64,000 nt of DNA from Saccopteryx bilineata (taxonomy: Eukaryota > Chordata > Mammalia > Chiroptera > Emballonuridae). The DNA is taken from NCBI RefSeq assembly GCF_036850765.1, contig NC_089501.1, positions 16,282,997-16,346,996 of the forward strand, written 5' to 3'. Under the pieces are notes generated by a model. It saw only the letters and a list, made by a program, of their open reading frames with translations. It had not been told where the DNA came from and did not search any database. A program made the translations under genes and the position numbers. Of the stretch, positions 33,836 to 46,049 are shown in pieces; position 1 is the stretch's first letter, and each line of letters starts with the position of its first letter.

Positions 33836-33975
33836 ATTTTCTCAAGTGTGGTTCCTGGTGCATGACTTGGGTAACTAGTTCAGAAGGTAGATTCCTAGAC
33901 TCCAGTCTCCTCATACTCTAAGAACCTAATGTCAGAGAAGCTCTCCAAGTGATTCTCAAACTCATTGAAATTGAG
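33836..33975 (+). mobile_element. MER5A-like hAT MITE
   Basis: 'TCTCAAGTGTGGTTCCTGG', 'AGATTCCTAGACTCCAG', 'CTCCAAGTGATTCTCAAAC' follow the MER5A order with a divergent centre. Confidence 0.6.
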
Positions 33976-34677
33976 GAACCCATGATTTGAGAAAAAATAA
34001 ATAGCAAGTATGTTTATCTCATTTCATACCTAAAACTTAAACCCTCTATTACATCTTGGATATAAGTATATCCATAATGGTAGTTTGGAGCAGATCAAAC
34101 AGATGAATAATTTATATCTCTTTTTTATTCTACCCAAGAAAATTTGATGCATCATTAATTAAAATATGTCATTATTTTATGCACCACAAAAAGTAACTAC
34201 CAGTTAAATCAAAGAAAGTCACTTTTATCACTTAAAATTATTATATTTATTGAAAGAACTTTTCTAGAGATTTCAACATTAAAAAAACATGTAATCTGTT
34301 CTTGATCTTGAAAGCTTTAACAGTTTCACAGTTGAGAACATAATTCTGAGGCATGTCAAGGTTCTGTCTGAATATCTTATGAGATATGACTTCAGCTTCG
34401 CTCTATCTCCATTGAATCACTTGCCATTTGAAGTTTTGATCAAAGACAGACATTTCTTACAAATAGATATATGATAACATAATGACAGTCCTATGCAATA
34501 TCCAAATCACATGACTTAGTCACTCCAAATTTTGGGGCTTTTAAGATGTCTTTCATTTATTCCAGGGAATTGCCAGTTTTCTTTGTTTGTTTGTTTTTAT
34601 ATTTGGTTGTGACAGTGGTATGTTTTATGTGATACTGGGTAGATTTCTTGTCAAGTAGCCTCAATCCTTCACTACTT
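33976..34677. other. Unassigned AT-rich sequence
   Basis: No recognised repeat, gene or RNA. Confidence 0.4.
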
Positions 34678-34694
34678 CCCATATACATTTTCTT

Positions 34695-35076
34695 TTCTTT
34701 TTCTTTTTTTTTTTTTGTATTTTTCCAAAGCTGGAAACGGGGAGGCAGTCAGACAGACTCCCACATGTGCCTGACCGGGGTCCACCCGGCATGCCCACCA
34801 GGGGGCGATGCTGTGCCCATCTGGGAAGTCGCTCTGTTGCAACCAGAGCCATTCTAGCGCCTGAGACAGAGGCCACAGAGCCATCCTCAGCACCCGGGCC
34901 AACTTTGCTCCAATGGAGCCTTGGCTGTGGGAGGGGAAGAGAGAGACAGAGAGGAAGGAGAAGGGGAGGGGTGGAGAAGCAGATGGGCACTTCTCCTGTG
35001 TGCCCTGGCTGGGAATCGAATCCAGGACTCCTGCACGCCAGGCTGATGCTCTACCACTGAGCCAACCAGCCAGGGC
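34695..35076 (-). mobile_element. GC-rich tRNA SINE (Rhin-1-like), single-unit body
   Basis: Minus-oriented full copy: T-rich tail at the left, 'TTTGCTCCAATGGAGCC', and the tRNA head at the right with B-box complement 'GGGAATCGAATCC' and 'CACTGAGCCAACCAGCCAGG'. Perfect 17-bp target-site duplication CCCATATACATTTTCTT at 34678-34694 and 35077-35093. Lacks the internal body duplication. Several overlapping open frames on both strands come from its GC content. Confidence 0.97.
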
Positions 35077-35093
35077 CCCATATACATTTTCTT

Positions 35094-35632
35094 ACAGTGT
35101 GATGTTGCAGTTTCCACTCTCAAGGGGAAGTTTCTGCTTCCATGCCCCTTTGGATGTCTTGGTCTTGTCAGTTGCTTGGGCTAATAGAATGTGGTGAAAG
35201 TGACACTGTACCAATTGGGAGCTTGGTTCTCAAAAGAATTTATGCATTTCCCCTTTCTCTCTTGACATCTGCTTCTACCATGTGAACCAGCCCCAATCAG
35301 GCTGATGTAAGATGAAAGCTTATATGGACAAGAGCACCCCATTACTCCAATGATAAATATTTGCTTTGTATTTATGCCCTACTTGCTTTGTTCCTTAGCA
35401 TTTATGGGTAAAAACAACATTTAGTTTTTAAAAAGAAGCAGAGTGTAATCTTTTTGAAGCTAACATGAAGTGGCAATTAAATTTAATACATGAACTATCA
35501 ATAGTACACATAACTCAAAGTGGTGACAATATGAAAAGCTGTGACAAGTTTGTACGAGTATGGCAATGAGTATGTCTTGGCTGTCCCCTGGCTCTGAGTA
35601 GTAATTCTAAGGTGCTTCAGAATTCTGAGATA
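35094..35632. other. Unassigned sequence
   Basis: No gene or repeat recognised. Confidence 0.4.
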
Positions 35633-35648
35633 GAAAAATATAGATGCA

Positions 35649-36056
35649 GAGCCCTGGCCGGTTAGCTCAGTGGTAGAGCGTCGGCCTGGCATGCAGGAAT
35701 CCCGGGTTCGATTCCCGGCCAGGGCACACAGGAGAAGCGCCCATCTGCTTCTCCACCCCTCCCCCGCACCTTCCTCTCTGTCTCTCTCTTCCCCTCCTGC
35801 AGCCAAGGCTCCATTGGAGCAAAGATGGCCTGGGCGCTGGGGATGGCTCCTTGGCCTCTGCCCCAGGTGCTAGAGTGGCTCTGGTCGCAACAAAGCGACG
35901 CCCCGAAGGGGCAGAGCATCGCCCCCTGGTGGGCAGAGTGTCACCCCCTGGTGGGCATGCCGGGTGGATCCCGGTTGGGCACATGCGGGAGTCTGTCTGA
36001 CTGTCTCCCCATTTCCAGCTTCAGAAAAATACAAAAAAAAAAAAAAAAGAAAGAAA
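35649..36056 (+). mobile_element. GC-rich tRNA SINE (Rhin-1-like), duplicated-body subfamily
   Basis: Well-preserved head ('GGTTAGCTCAGTGGTAGAGC', 'GGGTTCGATTCCC') and body. The CGCCCCCTGGTGGGC module occurs twice ('GCATCGCCCCCTGGTGGGC', then 'GTGTCACCCCCTGGTGGGC'). Tail AAAATAC then poly-A and GAAA units. Perfect 16-bp target-site duplication GAAAAATATAGATGCA at 35633-35648 and 36057-36072. It looks young. Confidence 0.97.
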
Positions 36057-36072
36057 GAAAAATATAGATGCA

Positions 36073-37685
36073 AAAAGTTTATAACAGACTACTCTTTTTA
36101 TAAGGAATAAAAAAAATATAAAAAAGTAGTCATCTGGTTTGAAAGTGCTGAAGACACTAGATTTTATGGAGTCTTTCCTTTCATAAAAATTGAGTAGCTA
36201 ATTAAATAGAATTGTACACTTTAAACCTATATAATTTTATTAACCAATGTCACTTCAATAAATTTAATTAAAAAAAGAAATGAACACTAAACCTGATCTT
36301 GATTAAAACATGTAAGTATGAAGTGCTTCAAAAAAAGAAACCAAGAGATAATTGACTAATTGACTTGAAATAGACTAGACTTGAAAGCTAGTCAGAGGTA
36401 ACCAGTTTAAAGAAATTATATCTTTGTGCATTTTTTTCCACTTTGACAAGGATATCAGTGACTGTTTTAGCTAAACAGCAACCCCTATAACTCTATCCTC
36501 ATAGTCTTCATAGTACTATCACCTAAAAAGCTGTTATATATGGGTTTATTGTCTTTATCCCACAAATTTTGTTTATTGTTATATCCCTAGAACCTAGAAA
36601 AGTGTTTGACATATAGTAGATGTTCAATAAATTTTTTGTATAAATGAATTAATGAATATGGAATATCACTAAGCTCTATGTAGCCTACGTATGTATATTT
36701 ATTTTGTGCACATATTTGTCTCATGGATTATTGTAAAATAATTATGTTTGAGTGTTCAAAACCTTATATGAAACTTTGTAACTGTTGGGATAACTCATAT
36801 TGGGAATGAGCAAGAATTTTGGCAGAAGGTGCTGTGGGGAGTTGGGTTGTATATTTGTGTGTGTGTGTGTGTGTGTGTGTGTTTGTGTGTGTGTGTTAGG
36901 GAGAGAGACACATTCCTAAAGTGAATGTCCTTGAAATGCTTCCAACATGCTGGGAGACACATTGAAAACATCAGTCTTATAAGTATACCTGCAAAGTAAG
37001 TTTCAAGGAGGTAATGGTATTTGAGCTGTGTCTTAAAGATGAGGTAATATTTCACATTTTAGGGAACACTTTTCAGCTCCAGTTAAAGCAAAGGCAGCAA
37101 GTGGGAAGGTATCGGGCATGTTCCACTATGCTGCAAAGACTAATTTATTTTTACATACAAGATAATTGAAGCAATGTTTGGAAAATAAAAGAACAAAAAT
37201 GAAGATAGAGTTTGGGACCTGACTACAAATGCTTTTGAAATGAACTTCAGCCTTATTTGAAAGAAGTGGCCAACTAGAAAGCTTTTAGTTAGGGAAGTGA
37301 CACTTCAGAGCAGTATCCTAATTGTATAGGCTGAAAGATGTCTCTCCAACTATTCTATTTCCAGTGTCTATCTATGCGATACTGTTTATATTGTACAAAG
37401 CAAGACAATGAGGCTGAGACATGTGTTAACAGATAGCAGATGTGTGTGTACCAATATCTGATTTTTCTGCTTAACTAGTGGAGACAAAACCAGCATCCTC
37501 TTCAAGGCCCAGAGACATATCAGAACCAGAATTTCTCTTTTCTCCATTGTCATTTTGTTAGTGCAATTTGATAAGGCCATCATTTAAATATTGTTTTTAT
37601 GAAATTTGAGCACTAGAAAATAGGATGAGATTTATGTTCAGATAAAGATTGCTTCTTAAAATAAAAATGTTGCTTCTCATATTTT
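36073..37685. other. Unassigned sequence with L2/MIR-like end and (GT)n
   Basis: At 36560-36655 'TATCCCTAGAACCTAGAAAAG' in pieces, 'GACATATAGTAGATGTTCAA' and 'GAATTAATGAA' resemble the common L2/MIR 3' end. (GT)n lies at 36856-36896. No gene seen. Confidence 0.45.
36856..36896. repeat. (GT)n microsatellite
   Basis: GT run with one TT interruption. Confidence 0.95.
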
Positions 37686-37760
37686 TTTAAAAAATATTAG
37701 CTTTATTGAAGCATAATTGGCAATAAGATTGTAAGGTATTTAAAGTGTACAATATGATTT

Positions 37761-37796
<36 letters not shown>

Positions 37797-38660
37797 GAAA
37801 GGATTACCCCATTGAGTTAATTAACAAATCGATCACTTCACATATTTATCTTTCTTTGTATGTAAAATTATTTAAGTCCTATTATAGTCAATTACAGTTA
37901 CATAATACAGTGTTATCAACTATAGTTACCATGTTTTACATTAGCTCTGCAAACTATATTAACTTTATAGCTAAAATTCTGTATATTTTTTTCAACTTCT
38001 GCCTATTTTCCCTGCCTTTTCCCTTCCAGTCCCTCACAACCACTTTTGTATTCTGTTTCTATGAGTTAGATTTTTTGTTTTAGGTTCTTCATATGAGAGG
38101 TTCCATGCAGTTTTTGTTTTTCTTTTGTCTGACTTATTCTTCTTAATATAATGCCCTCAAGATCCATCCATGTTTCCTCACAGGGCAGATTTCCTTCTTT
38201 CTCATGGCTACCTAATATTCCATTGCATTGCATTCCATTCCACTGTGTTTTTATCTATTCATCCGTTGATGAACACATGGGTAATTTCTATTTCTTGGCT
38301 TGTTATCAATAATGCTGCAGGAACATAAAAGTGTAGGTAGCTCTTTGAGAACTTGTTTTAATTTCTGTTGAATATACACTCAAAGCTGGGGTTGTTAGAC
38401 CATATGGTAGTTCTATTTTTAATATTTTGAGAAACTGCTATACAGTTTTCTGCAGTGGCTGCATCATTTTAATTTCCCACCAACAGTGCACAAGGGTTCC
38501 CTTTGCTCCACATCCTTGCCAACACATTCATTTTTTCCTTTCTTTTTCTCTTTTATATTTGCCATTCTAATAGGTTTGAAATGTTATCTCATTGTAGTTT
38601 TGTTTGCATCACTCTTATGCTTAGTAATGTTGAGACTTTGCTATTGGAATTAATAAATTG
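37686..38660 (-). mobile_element. Old LINE-1 3' fragment
   Basis: Minus-strand L1 end: 'AGCTTTATTGAAGCATAATTG' as an L1 3' UTR block near 37700, 'CATATGAGAGGTTCCATGC' near 38090, 'ATGCCCTCAAGATCCATCC' near 38150, 'AATAATGCTGCAGGAACAT' near 38310 and 'CCACCAACAGTGCACAAGGG' near 38478. Frames are destroyed. A (TA)n run lies inside. Confidence 0.82.
37763..37793. repeat. (TA)n microsatellite
   Basis: Uninterrupted AT run inside the L1 fragment. Confidence 0.95.
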
Positions 38661-40245
38661 TAGCAACATTCCTGGGCCTCTTTTCTGAAAATAATGCTTT
38701 AGCTGGGTATACAAGTCTAGATTAAAAGCTATTTTCCCTTAGAATTTTAAACTTAGGTTTCTGTCTTTCTGTTTGCAATGGCAACTTTGTGGTTCAGATT
38801 ATTGTAATTTTTTATGTAGTCTTTTATTTTCCCATTCCCTCTGGAAGATGTTTATATTTCTCCTTTACTTGTTAGGTGTTTGGGTGTAGGTTTTGTTTTT
38901 GCTATTATTTTTCTTATTTTGTTCCTAAAATGCAGGCCCTTTTAGCTTAGTTGTATCTCTCTTCATTTAGGAAACTGCTTTGTAGGTTTTATTTTTAAAC
39001 ATTGCCTTTTCTTTTTCTCACTCTATAAATCTTATCAAGTGGATATTATTTTAAGGCAGACATCATAAAGTGATTACTAAGAAGTGAAACACAGTTTGTA
39101 TGGTTTGTCCAGATTGCATAAGTTCTGAAAAATATTATTCAGAACTCCTTACTTGGTAGATTTTATTTTAAAATACAGATTTCTGGCATTTTTGGCAAAT
39201 TGATGGATCTGGCAAACTGAACATGTATTTCTGAATGAAAGTAAATGGCAAGTAGTAGGTAACAGCCTCCATTCTCAGATGTGCTGTGCGCATTCCCTTT
39301 GTCCTCCTGTCCCTAAACTCAGATATTACTTTCCATGTATCATCATAATTGTCCCCCTCTTTTAAACTGGAGATAGTCTTTGTATACGTTTCAAAGTGGG
39401 CACAAGAAAAAATGTAAAATTTGTTTCAAGAAAAATTAAGTATTATTTCTTAGTGGATTTAAAGAATTTTCCTAAATTTTATAATGTTAACAAAATGTCT
39501 GCTGAACAATTAAATGGAAAGTGTCATTTCATATGTATATAAAATATATTTATATGAAATATAAGAATTATGACAGGTGATGGACACGACATATGGAAAT
39601 TTACATGATGAAAAAATTAGTTGATTAAACTATAGACTGAAATATCCACTACCTTAATTTTTAAATATATATGTATATAAAGTAAATGATGGAGCTATGA
39701 TACAGTACTATAAATTAGGTTAAAAAATTATCCATAAGGCATTTTTCTTACAGATGGTGGTTTTATAAAATAGTATTTTGGAGGCAATAGAAATTATATG
39801 TCTGAAAAGAAACAAGCTTTGGAAATGTAACTCAAACTCAAGATAGGTTTACAGTCTATGTTGGAAGAATAAAAATTTATTTATAGCCTTGTTTCTTATA
39901 GCTCCTGATAAATAAATTGTAAATAATGCCAACTATTAGATGTACATTATTTATCATCAGTAAAAATGTTTACTTTTACTGAATAACATTTGCAGATGGT
40001 ACCTGTACCTGTGATAGAATTACTTAATTCTTAGAGTGGAAAAAATTGAAATTGCTCAAAATCAGTAAGTGTATTAATAGGTTATGCATAAGGTAATGAT
40101 CAATGTTCAGCTTTTAATAAACTTAAATATAAAGTATATATTAAACATGAAAATAGTTATTTCAGAGACTAAGACTTATGTCTTTATATTTTATTTTTGT
40201 TAATCAGAAATAGTTTTTGTGGGTTTTTTTCAGATAGAGACAATA
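38661..40245. other. Unassigned AT-rich sequence, L1/HAL1-like trace at left
   Basis: At 38690-38790 'GCTGGGTATACAAGTCTAG' and 'TATTTTCCCTTAGAATTTTAA' resemble minus-strand L1 ORF1-region sequence. The rest is AT-rich without a recognised family. Confidence 0.4.
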
Positions 40246-42295
40246 TTTTTATTGATTTAAATTTACTGTGTTTACATAGATTCAAGTGTCCCACCTAATA
40301 CATCCCCCCCAAACGGTGTTTCCCTCAACATCCCCCTTATCCCCTCCCCCAACACTTTCCCCCCTTCCCTCCAGGATTTCCTTTTCTGCTCTCTATAATG
40401 CTGTGTTATGTATAATATAATTTCACCAATCTCCCTTCTCTCATCCATCCTCTCATCCCCTTTCCCTCTGTCCCCTTTCCCTCTGGTCTCTTTGATCCCG
40501 CCTCTGTCTCTAGTCTGTTCCTCAGTTCACATTGTTCATTAGATTCCTCAAATGAGTGAGGTTATATGATATTTTTCTTTCTCTGCCTGGCTTATTTCAC
40601 TTAACATAATAGTTTCCAGGTCCATTTATGTTGTCGCAAAAGGTAAGATTTACTTCTTTTCATGGCACCATAGTATTCCATTGTGTAAATGTACCACAGC
40701 TTTTTATTCTACTGGTCCACTGATGGACACTTGAGCTGTTTCTAGAACTTAGCTATTGTAAACAATGTTGCAATAAACATGGGTGTGCATATCTTCTTTT
40801 GAATCAATTATTTGGTATTCATAGGATATATTCCTAAAAGTGGGATGGCTGAGTCAAAGGGCAGTTCCATTTTTAATTTTTTGAGGAATCTTCATACTGT
40901 TTTCCACAGTGTCTGCACCAGTCTGCATTCCCACCAGCAGAGTAGGAGGGTTTCCTTTTTTCCTCATCCTCTCCAGCACTTATTCTGTGTTGTTTTGTTG
41001 ATGAGCGCCATTCTGACTGGTGTGAGGTGATATCTCATTGTGGTTTTAATTTGCATTTCTCTAATGATTAGGGATGTTGAGCATTTTTTCATATGCCTAT
41101 TGGCCATCTGTATGTCCTCTTTGGAGAAGTGTCTATTCATTTCTTTTGCCCATTTTTTGATTGGATTGTTTATCTTCCTGGTGTTGAGTTTTAGAAGTTC
41201 TTTATAAATTTTGGTTATTAACCCCTTATCAAATGTATTGTCAAATATATTCTCCCATTGTGTGGTTTGTCTTTTTATTTTGTTCATATTTTCTTTAGCT
41301 GTGCAAAAGCTTTTTAGTTTCATATAGTCCCATTTGTTTATCCTGTCCTTCATTTCACTTGCCCATGGAGATAAATCAGCAAATATATTGCTGTGAGAGA
41401 TGTCAGAGAGCTTACTGCCTATGTTTTCTTCTAAGATGCATATGGTTTCACGACTTATATTTAAGTCTTTTATTCATTTTGAGTTTATTTTTGTGAATGG
41501 TGTAAGTTGGTGGTCTAGTTTCATTTTTTTTCAGGTAGCTGTCCGATTATCCCAACGGCATTTGTTAAAGATGAACTTACCTCCTTTGTCAAATATCAAT
41601 TGTTCATAAAGGTCTGAGTTTATTTCTGGGTTCTCTGTTCTGTTCCATTAATCTATATGCTTGGTTTTATGCCAGTACCAAGCTGTTTTGAGTTTAATGG
41701 CCTTGTAGTGTGATTTGATATCAGGAAGTGTGATACCACCCACTTTTACTTCTTTTTCAAGATTTCTGAGGCAATTCATGTTCCTTTTTGGTTCCATATA
41801 ATTTTTTGGAATATTTTTTCTATATCTTTGAAGTATGTCATTGGTATTTTAATGGGAAATGCATTGATTTATAAATTGCTTTGGGTAATATAGACGTTTT
41901 AATGATGTTTATTATTCTTGTACATGAACACAGTATATGCTTCCACTTGTCTGTATCTTCCTTGATTTCTTTAATCAATATTTTATTTTTTTCCAAGTAC
42001 AAGTCTTTAACCTCCTTGGTTACTCATAGGTACTTTATTATTTTTTTTGTTGCAATAGTGAAGGGGATTATTTTCTTAATTTTTCTTCTAGACAATTTAT
42101 TGTTGGTGTATAAAAATGCCTCTGATTTCTGAATATTAATTTTATATTTTGCCACCTTGCTGAATTCATTTATCTGGTCCATTAGTTTTTTGACTGAGAT
42201 TTTAGGGTTTTCTATGTACAGTATCATATCATCAACAACTAATGATAGTTTTACTTCTTCTTTTCCAATTTGGATGCCTTTTTATTCTTCTTCTT

Positions 42296-42676
42296 CTTTT
42301 TTTTTTCCTGAAGCTGGAAATGAGGAGAGACAGACAGACTCCCGCATGCGCCTGACCGGGATCCACCTGGCACGACCACCAGGGGCGACGCTCTGCCCAC
42401 CAGGGGGTGATGCTCTGCCCCTCTGGGGCGTCGCTCTGCCACAACTAGAGCCACTCTAGCGCCTGGGGCAGAGGCCAAGGAGCCATCCCCAGCGCCCGAG
42501 CCATCTTTGCTCCAGTGGAGCCTTGGATGAGGGAGGGGAAGAGAGAGACAGAGAGGAAGGATGGGGGGGGGGCGGAGAAGCAAATGGGCGCTTCTCCTAT
42601 GTGCCCTGGCCGGAATTGAACCTGGGTCCCCCGCACGCCAGGCCGACACTCTACCGCTGAGCCAACCGCCCAGGGC
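42296..42676 (-). mobile_element. GC-rich tRNA SINE (Rhin-1-like), duplicated body, in L1-2 ORF2
   Basis: Minus-oriented: T-rich tail left, doubled module ('CCAGGGGCGACGCTCTGCCC', then 'CCAGGGGGTGATGCTCTGCC'), 'TTGCTCCAGTGGAGCC', and head complement at right. Target-site duplication TCTTCTTCTT at 42286-42295 and 42677-42686, lying in the L1's own T/C-rich run. Open frames spanning L1 and SINE are chimeric artefacts. Confidence 0.94.
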
Positions 42677-43342
42677 TCTTCTTCTTGTTTGATTGCTGTG
42701 GCTAAGACTTCCAGAACTATGTTGAATAAGAGTGATGAAAGGTGGCATCTCTGCCTTGTTCCTGATTTTAAGGGGATTTCTTTTAATTTTTGCCCATTGA
42801 GTATGATGTTGACTGGGTTTTTCATAGATGGCCTTTATCATGTTGAGGTATGTTCCCTGTATTCCCACTTTGCTAAGAGTTTTGATCATAAATGGGTGCT
42901 GGATTTTAACAAATGCTTTTTCTGCATTATTGATATAATCATGTGATTTTCTCCTTCCTTTTGTTTATGTGATGAATCACATTGATTGATTTGCGGATAT
43001 TGTACCAGCCTTGCCTCCTCAGAATAAATCCCACTTCATCATGATGTATGATTTTTTCATATATTGCTGGATCCTGTTTGCTAATATTTTGTTGAGAATT
43101 TTAGCATCTAAATTTATCAGGGATATTGGCCTATAGTTTTTTTTCTTTATATTGTCTTTGCCTGGTTTTGGAATCAGAATTATGCTCACCTTGTAAAGGA
43201 GATTGGAAGTTTTTCTTACTCTTAAATTTTTTGGAATAGCTTGAGAAGGATAGGAGTTAGTTCTTTGAATATTTAGTAAAATTCTCCTGTGAAGCTAGCT
43301 GGCCCAGGGCTTTTGTTTGTTGGGAGTTTTTTTTTTTTTTTT

Positions 43343-43727
43343 TTTTTTTTTCCTTTCTGAAGCTGGAAATGGGGAGAGACAGTCAGACAGACTCCCGCAT
43401 GCGCCCGACGGGGATCCACCTGGTACGCTCACCAGGGGCGACGCTCTGCCCACCAGGGGGCGATGCTCCGCCCCTCCGGGGCATCGCTCTGCGAGACCAG
43501 AGCCACTCTAGCGCCTGGGGCAGAGGCCAAGGAGCCATCCCCAGCGCCCAGGCCATCCTTGCTCCAATGGAGCCCTGGCTGCGGAAGGGGAAGAGAGAGA
43601 CAGAGAGGAAGGGGGGGGGGGCGGAGAAGCAAATGAGCGCCTCTCCCATGTGCCCTGGCCGGGAATCGAACCCGGGTCCCCCGCACGCCAGGCCGATGCT
43701 CCACCACTGAGCCAACCGGCCAGGGCC
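43343..43727 (-). mobile_element. GC-rich tRNA SINE (Rhin-1-like), duplicated body, in L1-2 ORF2
   Basis: A second minus-oriented copy with a long poly-T tail, doubled CCACCAGGGG module and a clean head complement ('GGGAATCGAACCCGGG', 'CACTGAGCCAACCGGCCAGG'). 15-bp target-site duplication TGTTGGGAGTTTTTT at 43318-43332 and 43728-43742. Very well preserved, so probably the younger of the two in this L1. Confidence 0.97.
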
Positions 43728-45143
43728 TGTTGGGAGTTTTTTGATAACTGTTTCGATCTAATTTGTTGTAATTGGTCTGCTTAGGTTTTCTGATTCTTCC
43801 AATTGATTTTTCAGAGATTTTTATATTTCAAGAAATTTGTCCCTTTCACCCACATTGTCTAATTTTTTTTGCGTACAGTTCTTCATAGTATTTTCTTATA
43901 ATCCTTTGTATTTCTGCTGTGTCAGTTGTTATTTCTCCACTCTCATTTCTAATTTTATTTGAGTCCCCTTTTTTTCTTGGTGAGTCTGGTTAAAAGTTCA
44001 TCAATCTTGTTTACCATTTCAAAGAACCAGCTCTTGGTTTCATTGATCCCTGTATTGTTTTTAGCCTCTATGTTATTTATTTCTGCTCTGAACTTTCTTA
44101 TTTCCTTCCTTCTACTTCCTCTGGGCTTTACTTGCTGTTCTTTTTCTAGTTCTTTAAGATGCAGGGTAAACTGTTTATTTGAGCTTTTTTTAGCTTCTTA
44201 GGGTATACCTTTAATGCTATGAACTTCCCTCTCAGGACTGCTTTTGCTGTGTTTCATAGATTTGGAGTTGTATGTTCATTTTTATTTGTTTCAAGGAAAT
44301 TTTTTATTTCTTCCTTGATATCATTGTTAACCCATTCATTATTTAATAACATGCTATTTAGTTTCTAAGTGTTTGAGTGTGTTTCAGTTTTTCAATTGTA
44401 GTTGATTTCTAATTTCATGCCATTGTGATCCGAGATGATGCTTGAAATAATTTCAATCTTCTTAAATTTATTGAGACTCTTTTTGTGTCCTAACATGTGG
44501 TCTATCCTAGAGAATGTACCATGAGCAATTGAAAAGAATGTATATAGTGCTGCTTTAGGGTGAAAGGTTCTGAAGATATCTATTAAATCCAATTGATCTA
44601 GTATGTCCTTTACATCTGCTGTTTCTTTGTTAATTTTCTTTCTTGAGATCTATCCAGTGATGTTAGTGAAGTAGTGAAATCCCCTACTATTATACTTTTG
44701 CTGTTGATCTCACCCTTTATATCCATCAAAGTCTGTTTTATATATTTAGGTGCTCCTATATTAGGTACATATTTATAATGGTTATACCTTCCTGCTGGTG
44801 TAGTGACCTTCTTTATCCCTTACTAAAGCCTTTGTTTTAAAGTCTATTTTGTCTGATATAAGTATTGCTTCCCCATGTTTTTTTAAATTTCCATTTTCAT
44901 GAAATATTTTTTTCCATCCATTTCCTTTCAGTCTATGTGTATCTTTTGTTTTGAGGTGGGTCTCTTGTAGACAGCATATGTATGGGTTCTGTTCTCTTAT
45001 CCATGCAGTTACCCTATGTCTTTTTATTGGAGCATTTAATCTATTTACATTTAAGGTTATTATTGATATGTAGTTTTTTATTGCCATATTATTCTTTAAA
45101 TATACATTCCTCTTTTATTAGATTTTCCCCCACATTGTTTTGT

Positions 45144-46049
45144 TTACAGCAGGCCCCTTAACATTTCTTGCAGAATTGGTTTTGTTGTAATGAATTTCTT
45201 GTTTTTTTTTTTTTTTTTTTTTTGTCTAGGAAGGCTTTTATTTCTCCTTTTATTTTAAACAATATCCTTGCTTGATAAAGAAGTCTTGGTTGCAGGCTCT
45301 TGATCTGCATTAGTTTGAATATTTCTTGCCATACCCTTCTGGCCTCAAGTGTTTCTGTTGGGAAGTCAGATGTTATTTTTATGGGCACATCTTTGTAGGT
45401 GATTAACTGCTTTTTTCTTATAGCTTTTAGTATTCTTTCTTTATCTCTTACTTTGGTATTTTAATTATGATGTGTCTTGTTGTAGGTCTCTTTGCAGTCC
45501 TTTTTAATGGGATTTTCTGTGCTTTCTGAACTTGTGGGACTTTTTACTGCATCAATTTAGGGAAGTTTTCTGCTGTGATTTCTTCAATCGGGTTCTCTAT
45601 CCCTTGTTCTTTCCTTCTCCTTCAGGAACCCCTATTATGCAGATATTGTTTCTCTTTATGTTTTCACAGAGCTCTTAGAGTTTCTTCAGAGTTTTTGATC
45701 CTCTTTTCTTTTTGCTGTCTGCCTCCATGCTTTTGCTTATCTTGTCTAGATCCACTGCTTCATCCAGCCTGCTTTTAATTCCTTCTAGTGTAGTCTTCAT
45801 TTCTGATATTGTGTTTGTCATTTCTGTCTGATTTTTTTTTTATGATTTCTATGTCCTTTTTGATGCCAGCTATCTCTTTGTTTAGGTGCTCATTTTGTCT
45901 ATCTATTGTTGCTCTAATATCCTTGAGCATCATAACAATCATTATTCTAAACTCTGCATCCAGTATCTTAGTTATTTCCATTTCATTCAGTTCTTTTTTG
46001 GGAATTTATCTTGTTGATTCATTTGAACTGCACTTCTCTGTCTTCTCAT
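45144..46049 (-). pseudogene. L1-2 ORF1 (RNA-binding protein), decayed
   Basis: ATG at 46049 starts MRRQRSAVQMNQQ; a frameshift or stop follows within about 25 codons. The frame resumes as MEITKILDAEFRIMIVMMLKD (shown only as a family match) and a K-rich coiled coil. The C-terminal piece (45388-45158) includes ETLEARRVWQEIFKLM and LQPRLLYQARI, the conserved CTD. A poly-K run near 45200 comes from an expanded A tract. Confidence 0.88.

Larger units (their letters stand above)
40530..45087 (-). pseudogene. L1-2 ORF2 (endonuclease and reverse transcriptase), decayed
   Basis: ATG at 45087 starts MAIKNYISIITLNVNRLNAP, the L1 endonuclease start, followed by CCLQETHLKTKDTHRLK with the catalytic QET motif. 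A later piece reads SSIISDHNGMKLEI with the SDH catalytic motif (about 44420). RT pieces follow: IILNGQK near 42800, the IADD region disrupted near 42230 next to the SINE, and the C-terminal [19 protein letters not shown] near 41300. Stops, frameshifts and two SINEs break it. Confidence 0.9.

Noticed and set aside
34661..36073. Dense set of 60-110-codon open frames on both strands, also seen at 10395-10724, 30969-31413, 42232-42889, 43317-43715 and 53605-54082
   Set aside because: All coincide with GC-rich tRNA SINE bodies and share the same peptide shadows, so they are not genes.
37386..37583. 65-codon minus-strand open frame
   Set aside because: No domain, no splice context, and of a length common by chance in this composition.
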